This document shows, piece by piece, positions 63,401-64,000 of a stretch of DNA of 64,000 nt. Origin of the DNA: Okapia johnstoni (lineage: Eukaryota; Chordata; Mammalia; Artiodactyla; Giraffidae). The position numbers and the translations under genes were made by a program. Numbering within the stretch: position 1 is the first letter of the stretch; every line of letters starts with the position of its first letter. Location of the stretch: contig CM044318.1 of the NCBI GenBank assembly GCA_024291935.2, forward strand, positions 84,082,001-84,146,000. Direction: 5' to 3'. Under the pieces are notes generated by a model, which was not told where the DNA came from, made no database searches, and saw nothing but the letters and a program-made list of their open reading frames with translations.

Positions 63401-63769
63401 ACCAGCTTGAAAACTCGTCACTGGTTCTGATCTGACTCATGTTACATTTAGGCACGTTCTTGAGGACTTCTGTGTTTGCTGACTCTCTTTGCAGAACCAA
63501 GCTGCATATAAAATAGTCGTTAAAGAGCCAAGCTCCGGTCATACCAGCGCTGACGTGTAGGGCTTGGTGGAGGCTGTGGGTTTCTCATCCCCACAGGCGA
63601 ATTTCAGTGTCTCACTCCGTATTCTCTCTGCAGTGCTGGAGCTGGGCGGACGGGGACTTTCATAGCACTCAGCAACATCCTGGAACGGGTCAAGGCTGAG
63701 GGGCTTTTAGACGTATTCCAAGCTGTGAAGAGTTTACGACTTCAGAGGCCACACATGGTGCAAACCCTG
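25879..63769 (+). CDS. PTPRE: PTPRE, receptor-type tyrosine-protein phosphatase epsilon (whole locus, 3' end outside window)
   Basis: This span holds 18 coding exons that join into one reading frame: 635 codons up to the D2 cysteine and about 46 more after it. The product is a tandem-domain tyrosine phosphatase: signal peptide (about 1-20), Thr-rich stub with N-glycosylation sites at 23 and 35, transmembrane helix (about 51-74), basic stop-transfer (R75-K80), KNRY loop (167-170), D1 WPD Asp308, D1 nucleophile Cys340 in [11 protein letters not shown]2 WPE (600-602) and D2 Cys635. The very short ectodomain separates it from most receptor PTPs, and the LPDGCKAPR and SSLEKHL regions match epsilon rather than alpha. 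Family knowledge: it dephosphorylates Src-family kinases and Kv channels at the membrane. The start has a strong Kozak context (gccATGG). The final exon is missing because the window ends. The donor after Cys635 is absent (see exon 17). Confidence 0.98.
26425..26877 (+). mobile_element. BovB LINE 3' portion, sense
   Basis: AGAAAGCTGAGTGCCGAAGA, AATCAACCCTGAATATTCAT, CTTTGGCCACCTGATGCG and GGTTGGATGGCATCACTGAC to GTCAAATACGACTTAGCAG. 5'-truncated and diverged. Confidence 0.92.
28050..28497 (+). repeat. Ancient mammalian interspersed repeat, family not named
   Basis: Text such as AGTCAGGGTTCTTCAGAAAA, GGATTGTGGAGGCTGGTAAG, GGAAGAATTCCCTCTTACTC and CAGTCAAGTTGACCCATGAA is familiar from many copies across mammals. 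I cannot assign the family with confidence. Confidence 0.5.
29015..29090 (-). mobile_element. BovA fragment, antisense
   Basis: GTCGTCCGACTCTTCGAGAC and GTCCATGGGGTTTTCCAGGG are a short, diverged piece of a BovA unit in reverse, next to a complete Bov-tA. Confidence 0.6.
29117..29340 (+). mobile_element. Bov-tA SINE, sense
   Basis: From GCTTCCCAGGTTACGCTAG through GTGGGTTTGATCCCTGG and GGAGAATCTCATGGACAGAG to GACTTAGCAGGCACACACA. Full-length and diverged. Confidence 0.88.
30864..31172. repeat. Degenerate minisatellite, about five ~62-bp units
   Basis: Units share a core like AACTGTGAAGCGGGGCGCTG, GTGTCCGGGAAGAAGGGC and an end like GAGAGGGTTTGCA. They begin near 30867, 30926, 30988, 31049 and 31111 and differ from each other at many positions. 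The array ends about 90 bp before the transmembrane exon. Confidence 0.75.
31261..31360 (+). CDS. PTPRE: PTPRE coding exon 2: transmembrane segment
   Basis: Encodes residues 42-74 plus two bases. A short GPPAPGALQ stretch leads into a Leu-rich membrane helix (about 51-74) that ends AAYFF, followed by the split Arg75 codon. The acceptor is CCCCCAG at 31260 and the donor CAG|GTAGGA at 31361. This exon is used only by the receptor isoform. The cytosolic first exon lies 147 bp further downstream and replaces exons 1 and 2. Confidence 0.96.
31380..31507 (+). promoter_or_regulatory. PTPRE: Putative promoter and 5'UTR of the cytosolic PTPRE isoform
   Basis: The 128 bp between the transmembrane exon donor and the cytosolic ATG are GC-rich with many CpGs. 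There is an AP-1-type TGACTCA at 31380-31386, an Sp1-type GGGCGGGGCC at 31444-31453 and several further GGGCGG-like runs. No TATA box is visible. The start codon at 31508 has a purine at -3. The role is inferred from its position directly before the alternative first exon; the transcription start cannot be placed from sequence alone. Confidence 0.6.
31508..31542 (+). CDS. PTPRE: PTPRE alternative first exon: cytosolic isoform N-terminus
   Basis: The ATG at 31508 opens [11 protein letters not shown] plus two bases of a Trp codon and ends at a GTGGGT donor (31543). The phase-2 end matches exon 2, so joining to exon 3 at 31642 gives [18 protein letters not shown]. This is the N-terminus I know for cytosolic PTP epsilon (cyt-PTPe), which differs from the receptor form by an alternative promoter. 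In this isoform the signal and transmembrane parts are replaced by about 12 residues, so the phosphatase is soluble. The transcription start was not located; only the coding part is given. Confidence 0.93.
31642..31715 (+). CDS. PTPRE: PTPRE coding exon 3: basic juxtamembrane region, first exon shared by both isoforms
   Basis: Encodes the end of Arg75 (or of the cytosolic Trp12) and then [16 protein letters not shown], ending GILEEQ plus one base. The RKQRK cluster is the stop-transfer signal in the receptor form and a basic patch in the cytosolic form. An internal ATG (KKMPNG, aagaagATGc, A at -3) is a plausible site for the shorter p67 form known for this protein. Acceptor AAG at 31641, donor GTAAGG at 31716. 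Confidence 0.96.
31716..33451 (+). other. PTPRE: PTPRE intron between exons 3 and 4
   Basis: 1.7 kb of mostly unique, GC-rich DNA. It contains a two-copy 51-bp direct repeat (32971-33072) and no recognisable ruminant SINE. Confidence 0.85.
32971..33072. repeat. 51-bp direct repeat, two copies
   Basis: ATGGGGGCCTCCTAACTGGA to AGTTTGTGCCC recurs 51 bp later with a few changes. Confidence 0.85.
33452..33588 (+). CDS. PTPRE: PTPRE coding exon 4: juxtamembrane region leading into D1
   Basis: Encodes residues 100-145: [23 protein letters not shown], then an acidic/basic helix ([17 protein letters not shown]) ending REEFN. This is the helix-turn-helix wedge segment before D1 in alpha/epsilon phosphatases. 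The exon ends in phase 0. Acceptor CCCACAG at 33451, donor AAC|GTGAGT at 33589. Confidence 0.96.
35897..36095 (-). mobile_element. Bov-tA SINE, antisense
   Basis: CAGTCATGTTTGACTCTTTG through GACCCAGGGGTCAAACCCAG to GGTTCTTTACCAACTAAGC. Complete. Confidence 0.88.
36590..36830 (-). repeat. Probable old L1-type fragment, antisense
   Basis: AGATTTAGATTTACAGAAAA, TTGTGCAGAAAGTACCAAG and TTCCCATACACTCATTC resemble the reverse of an old L1 3' region. Strongly diverged. Confidence 0.4.
38313..38443 (+). mobile_element. BovA SINE with a 12-bp target duplication, just upstream of exon 5
   Basis: From CAGAGGAGGCAATGGCACCC to CGACTGAGCGACTTAGCAGC with a short CAG-repeat tail. Flanked by perfect copies of CACTTGGTAGGG (38301-38312 and 38444-38455). 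It lacks the tRNA-like head. The right copy ends 62 bp before the exon 5 acceptor. Confidence 0.93.
38518..38608 (+). CDS. PTPRE: PTPRE coding exon 5: start of D1 with the KNRY phosphotyrosine loop
   Basis: Encodes residues 146-175 plus one base: [16 protein letters not shown], then the acidic EENREKNRY stretch and PNILP. KNRY (167-170) is the phosphotyrosine recognition loop of D1. Acceptor TTCTAG at 38517, donor CCA|GTAAGA at 38609. A BovA SINE and its target duplication end 62 bp upstream of this exon, so the polypyrimidine and branch region lies between the two. Confidence 0.96.
39632..39666. repeat. (TG)n microsatellite
   Basis: TG dinucleotide run with two TTTG interruptions. Confidence 0.9.
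40798..41018 (-). mobile_element. Bov-tA SINE, antisense
   Basis: CCCTCAGTTGTGTCCAACTC through GGGTTGCCATTGCCTTCTCC to TTTACCACGGGCACCACC and AGGAAGCCCTG. Complete, with internal changes near 40930-40960. Confidence 0.88.
42008..42190 (+). mobile_element. Bov-tA SINE, sense, missing its head
   Basis: From AATGCAGGAGACATAAGAGA through GGTTTGATTCCTGTGTCAGG to CAGACACGACTGAAGCAACT. The tRNA-like first part is truncated. Confidence 0.87.
42318..42493. repeat. (AC)n microsatellite with degenerate flank
   Basis: About 21 uninterrupted AC units at 42450-42493, preceded by 130 bp of degenerate CA-rich sequence. Likely length-polymorphic. Confidence 0.95.
43025..43101 (+). CDS. PTPRE: PTPRE coding exon 6: D1 core strand, DYINASYID
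   Basis: Encodes Asn176 to Asp201, including [11 protein letters not shown] and [10 protein letters not shown], a conserved PTP motif. At 77 nt it has the same length as the matching D2 exon at 56732. Acceptor CTGCAG at 43024 after a strong T-rich tract, donor GAT|GTAAGT at 43102, phase 0 at the end. Confidence 0.96.
43343..43554 (-). mobile_element. Bov-tA SINE, antisense
   Basis: GCTTAGTCACTCAGTCACG through GGGATCGAACCCAGGTCTCC to CACTGAGCCACCTGGGAAGC. Full-length, between exons 6 and 7. Confidence 0.92.
43969..44005 (+). CDS. PTPRE: PTPRE coding exon 7: 37-nt D1 micro-exon
   Basis: A very short exon encoding [12 protein letters not shown] plus one base of Gly. Acceptor TCTCTAG at 43968, donor CAAG|GTAAGC at 44006. 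D2 has the same motif ([13 protein letters not shown]) but fused with the next segment in a single exon, so the intron after this exon exists only in D1. Confidence 0.95.
44783..44880 (-). mobile_element. Bov-tA/BovA fragment, antisense
   Basis: GTAGCCCGCCAGGCTCCCCT, GGGATTCTCCAGGCAAGAAT and GGGTTGCCGTGCC are the middle of a Bov-tA in reverse. Truncated at both ends. Confidence 0.75.
45112..45315 (+). mobile_element. Bov-tA SINE, sense
   Basis: Starts GGGCTTCCCTGGTGGCTCAG and runs through CAATGCAGGAGAGCCAGG and GGTTCAGTCCCTGAGTCAGG to CGGACACAACTGAGTGACTA. Little diverged, so comparatively young. Confidence 0.93.
46204..46301 (+). CDS. PTPRE: PTPRE coding exon 8: D1, VNDFWRM to LKERKE
   Basis: Completes Gly214 and encodes [18 protein letters not shown], then [14 protein letters not shown] up to residue 246. 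The FWRM-W-E and IVMLT motifs are standard PTP-domain elements. Acceptor CTCTCAG at 46203, donor GAG|GTAAGC at 46302. Compared with the human protein as I recall it, Ser is replaced by Cys in EQKC. Confidence 0.96.
46302..49778 (+). other. PTPRE: PTPRE intron between exons 8 and 9
   Basis: 3.5 kb with one BovB fragment near its 5' end. The remaining DNA (about 46900-49778) shows no recognisable ruminant repeat and no coding signal. Confidence 0.85.
46491..46895 (-). mobile_element. BovB 3' end, antisense
   Basis: CCTCAGTCGTGTCTGACTC through GGTGATGCCATCCAACC, CCAAAGTATTGGAGTTTCAG and GGATGGACTGGTTGTATCTC to CCCAACTCTCACATCC. TCCTAG occurs near both ends (46480 and 46894), a possible short target duplication. 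Confidence 0.92.
49779..49898 (+). CDS. PTPRE: PTPRE coding exon 9: D1, CYQYWPDQG to IRKFCIQS
   Basis: Encodes residues 247-286: [20 protein letters not shown], then [17 protein letters not shown] and IQS. The CxQYWP motif is typical of PTP domains. Acceptor CACGCAG at 49778, donor TCT|GTAAGT at 49899. Phase 0 at both ends. Confidence 0.96.
49899..51101 (+). other. PTPRE: PTPRE intron between exons 9 and 10
   Basis: 1.2 kb of unique DNA with a G-run cluster (50626-50649) and no recognisable SINE. Confidence 0.85.
51102..51265 (+). CDS. PTPRE: PTPRE coding exon 10: D1 WPD loop and first half of the catalytic P-loop
   Basis: Encodes residues 287-340 plus two bases. It carries [13 protein letters not shown], the WPD loop TSWPDFG (general acid Asp308), [11 protein letters not shown] and the catalytic HC (His339, Cys340 nucleophile). 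The exon ends CACTGCAG|GTGCGT, splitting Ser341. The acceptor is a NAGNAG (cAGcAG, 51100-51104); I chose the first AG because it keeps the Gln of QLPDG seen in the human protein. Confidence 0.96.
53850..54010 (+). mobile_element. Bov-tA SINE, sense, partial
   Basis: From TGCAGGAGATGCGGGTTCAA through GGAGAATCCCATGGACAGAG to CACAGAGTCACACATGACCC. It carries a short insertion (AACAGGAAATGG) and lacks the head. Confidence 0.85.
54042..54055 (-). promoter_or_regulatory. CTCF core-type motif
   Basis: The minus strand reads CCACCAGAGGGCAC, a perfect match to the core CCASYAGRKGGCRS. It lies about 30 bp after a Bov-tA. Binding is not shown by the sequence. Confidence 0.5.
54223..54358 (+). CDS. PTPRE: PTPRE coding exon 11: D1 P-loop second half (SAGVGRTG) and Q-loop
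   Basis: Begins by completing Ser341 and then encodes AGVGRTGTF, the phosphate-binding loop with Arg346, followed by [20 protein letters not shown] and the Q-loop region QRPQMVQTD. At 136 nt it has the same length as the D2 exon at 63634. Acceptor CCCAAG at 54222, donor GAT|GTGAGT at 54359. With exon 10 this completes an intact D1 active site. Confidence 0.96.
54622..54771 (+). CDS. PTPRE: PTPRE coding exon 12: end of D1 and start of the inter-domain linker
   Basis: Encodes residues 387-436: [20 protein letters not shown], then [20 protein letters not shown] and [10 protein letters not shown]. It contains the last helix of D1 and the conserved D1-D2 linker. Acceptor CCTGCAG at 54621, donor AGG|GTAAGT at 54772. 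Phase 0 at both ends. Confidence 0.96.
54772..55112 (+). other. PTPRE: PTPRE intron between exons 12 and 13
   Basis: 341 bp with normal GT and AG ends. I see no repeat or extra signal in it. Confidence 0.9.
55113..55206 (+). CDS. PTPRE: PTPRE coding exon 13: linker into D2
   Basis: Encodes residues 437-467 plus one base: [18 protein letters not shown], then [13 protein letters not shown] and the split Tyr468 codon. In D2 this segment takes the place of the D1 KNRY loop: the expected KNR-Y has become KKAR, a known D2 difference in alpha/epsilon phosphatases. Acceptor GCTGCAG at 55112, donor CCAT|GTAAGG at 55207. Confidence 0.96.
56039..56240 (+). mobile_element. Bov-tA SINE, sense
   Basis: From GGGCTTCCCTGGGAACTCAG through CTGGTTTGATTCCTGGGTCG to GACACAACTGAGCGACTAAG. 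Its tail is shared with the start of the tandem duplication that follows. Confidence 0.92.
56239..56722. repeat. Imperfect 242-bp tandem duplication before exon 14
   Basis: Two head-to-tail copies start at CTAAGCACAGCCCAGCACCT (56239 and 56481). By my reading they differ at roughly 9 in 100 positions, with one 2-base gap. Each copy holds an AP-1-type TGAGTCA (56281 and 56524). The first bases of each unit are SINE tail, so the duplication arose after the SINE inserted. The second copy ends about 10 bp before exon 14. Confidence 0.93.
56732..56808 (+). CDS. PTPRE: PTPRE coding exon 14: D2 core strand, DYINASFID
   Basis: Encodes Tyr468 to Asp493: [18 protein letters not shown], then YINASFID. 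The 77 nt match D1 exon 6. Acceptor TTTACAG at 56731, donor GAT|GTAAGT at 56809. A 242-bp imperfect tandem duplication ends about 10 bp before the exon, so the duplicated DNA forms most of its upstream splicing context. Confidence 0.96.
57590..57724 (+). CDS. PTPRE: PTPRE coding exon 15: D2, [13 protein letters not shown] to EVQEREQ
   Basis: Encodes residues 494-538: [31 protein letters not shown] and [14 protein letters not shown]. The length of 135 nt equals D1 exons 7 and 8 together (37 + 98), so D2 lacks the intron that splits this region in D1. Acceptor TTGAAG at 57589 (weak pyrimidine tract next to it), donor CAG|GTCAGC at 57725. Confidence 0.95.
57978..58173 (-). mobile_element. Bov-tA SINE, antisense
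   Basis: CACTCAGTCGTGTCCGACTC through GGAATCGAACCCGGGTCTC to TTTACCATCTGAGCCACC. Complete and little diverged. Confidence 0.93.
58530..59200 (-). repeat. Old L1 fragment, antisense
   Basis: AACGGTTTTATTGGGATATA, TCTAAAGGGTACGATTCAGT, ATAAATGGAATCATACCACC and CTCTTAGGTAGATGCCTAGG are the reverse of an old L1 3' region. Confidence 0.65.
59292..59488 (+). mobile_element. Bov-tA SINE with a 10-bp target duplication
   Basis: From GGGCTACCCTGGTGGCTCAG to GTCAGACAACTGAGTGAC. Flanked by perfect AAGGTATACA copies (59282-59291 and 59489-59498). Confidence 0.93.
59500..60175 (-). repeat. Second old L1 fragment, antisense
   Basis: GGCATTTGGGTTGATTCCAT, GTTTTACAAACAGTGCTGTG and TGATTTAGAGGATTCTTTAT cover part of the same L1 region as the piece at 58530-59200, so this is a separate copy or a rearranged one. 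Confidence 0.6.
60188..60402 (+). mobile_element. Bov-tA SINE, sense
   Basis: From GAGTTCCCCAAGTGGTTCCG through GCTGGTTTGATCCCTGGGTG to CAGATACAACTTGGCGACTA and an AACAACAAC tail. AATGTTT occurs on both sides (60177 and 60403), a possible target duplication. Confidence 0.9.
61003..61128 (+). CDS. PTPRE: PTPRE coding exon 16: D2, [11 protein letters not shown] to FLVTFNQ
   Basis: Encodes residues 539-580: [35 protein letters not shown] and FLVTFNQ. The CYQYWP motif mirrors exon 9 of D1. Acceptor CCCCCAG at 61002, donor CAG|GTATTG at 61129, which is a weaker donor than its neighbours. It follows a 3.3-kb intron filled with old L1 and Bov-tA sequence. Confidence 0.95.
61129..62225 (+). other. 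PTPRE: PTPRE intron between exons 16 and 17
   Basis: 1.1 kb of unique DNA with one Bov-tA. It ends in CCTGCCCAGCAG, a tandem acceptor. Confidence 0.9.
61723..61901 (-). mobile_element. Bov-tA SINE with a 10-bp target duplication, antisense
   Basis: CACTCAGTCATGTCCGACTC to TTTACCAACTGAGCTCTCAG, flanked by perfect GTGGGTCCTG copies (61713-61722 and 61902-61911). Confidence 0.93.
62226..62390 (+). CDS. PTPRE: PTPRE coding exon 17: D2 WPE loop to catalytic Cys; donor site missing
   Basis: Encodes residues 581-635: [20 protein letters not shown], then [19 protein letters not shown], a Gln run and NHPITVHC. D2 has WPE (600-602) where D1 has WPD, which fits its weak activity. The acceptor is a NAGNAG (62221-62225); the second AG is used here because it gives the human-like NQ|P junction. 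The expected end is TGC AG|GT, as in exon 10. Instead TGC (62388-62390) is followed by CCACTGGGGG with no GT and no AG, so the last two coding bases and the donor are absent. The end given is the last base homologous to the protein. Confidence 0.88.
62391..63633 (+). other. PTPRE: Expected PTPRE intron between exons 17 and 18, 5' end abnormal
   Basis: 1.2 kb after the D2 cysteine codon. The intron does not start with GT. A 42-bp direct repeat lies at 62568-62651. The 3' end is normal, with a pyrimidine tract and CAG at 63633. Confidence 0.75.
62568..62651. repeat. 42-bp direct repeat, two copies
   Basis: GGGGTGTCTGATCTTGGGTT and GGGGTCTGATTTGC recur 42 bp later with a few changes. Confidence 0.88.
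63634..63769 (+). CDS. PTPRE: PTPRE coding exon 18: D2 P-loop second half and Q-loop
   Basis: The first base completes a Ser codon if the preceding exon ends in AG. It then reads [36 protein letters not shown] and QRPHMVQTL. Acceptor CTCTGCAG at 63633, donor CTG|GTAAGA at 63770. The exon is intact, with the same length (136 nt) and phase as D1 exon 11. This shows the D2 frame was recently under selection even though the upstream donor is missing here. The final exon is outside the window. Confidence 0.95.
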
Positions 63770-64000
63770 GTAAGAAATGGCTTCCAAAGGAGTTGAGAAT
63801 TGTCTCATGTTGCATTTGATGTATGTTGCACTAAAGGAGTTCAGGTCCACTGGGAAGGAAGGAGGGAGGTTACATTTCCAGGACAAAGAGCTGAAAGTCC
63901 CAGACAGCATACAGTCAAGCTTCACAGACACCCTTCCTCCCTTGCATCGGGGTGGGGTCTGTCCGCTGGGCAGACACGTGAGGAGGGGCACAGCCCTGAC
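63770..64000 (+). other. PTPRE: PTPRE intron after exon 18, cut by the window edge
   Basis: Starts with a good GTAAGA donor. No further exon or repeat is seen before the window ends. Confidence 0.85.

Overview
The window is mammalian and comes from a ruminant. It is full of BovB LINE fragments, Bov-tA/BovA tRNA-derived SINEs and one CHR-type SINE, repeats typical of Bovidae and their relatives. I cannot tell cattle, sheep, goat or another species apart from this sequence alone.

One protein-coding gene is supported: PTPRE, receptor-type protein tyrosine phosphatase epsilon, on the + strand. About 25.9 kb of upstream non-coding DNA (probably a 5' intron) is followed by 18 coding exons from 25879 to 63769. 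All are in frame and bounded by GT/AG sites except the donor of exon 17. The last coding exon (about 24 C-terminal residues by comparison with the family) lies beyond the right edge. The receptor form has a signal peptide, a very short Thr-rich ectodomain (exon 1), a transmembrane segment (exon 2), a basic juxtamembrane region (exons 3-4), catalytic domain D1 (exons 5-12), a linker (exon 13) and the weakly active domain D2 (exons 14 to the end). An alternative first exon at 31508-31542, just after the transmembrane exon and behind a short GC-rich promoter-like block, encodes the N-terminus of the cytosolic isoform and splices in the same phase to exon 3. The locus therefore makes a membrane and a cytosolic phosphatase from two promoters.

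Layout: 1-25871 is upstream DNA with an old L1, several SINEs, a 1.3 kb BovB reverse-transcriptase fragment, an L1 interrupted by BovB, a 76-bp minisatellite and a CpG-rich block. 25872-33588 holds receptor exon 1, the transmembrane exon, the cytosolic promoter and the juxtamembrane exons. 38518-55206 holds D1 and the linker. 55207-63769 holds D2, with a tandem duplication just before its first exon. The largest introns are filled mainly by SINE, BovB and L1 insertions.

The most unusual observation is at the exon that ends at the D2 catalytic cysteine (62390). The expected AG and GT donor are absent and the sequence runs straight into unrelated DNA. Either the source or assembly carries a deletion or misjoin, or the D2 reading frame is broken in this haplotype. 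Other points of interest are a BovA insertion with a perfect 12-bp target duplication 62 bp upstream of exon 5, NAGNAG acceptors at the same position in both phosphatase repeats, a degenerate minisatellite beside the transmembrane exon, and three perfect CTCF-core matches on the minus strand.
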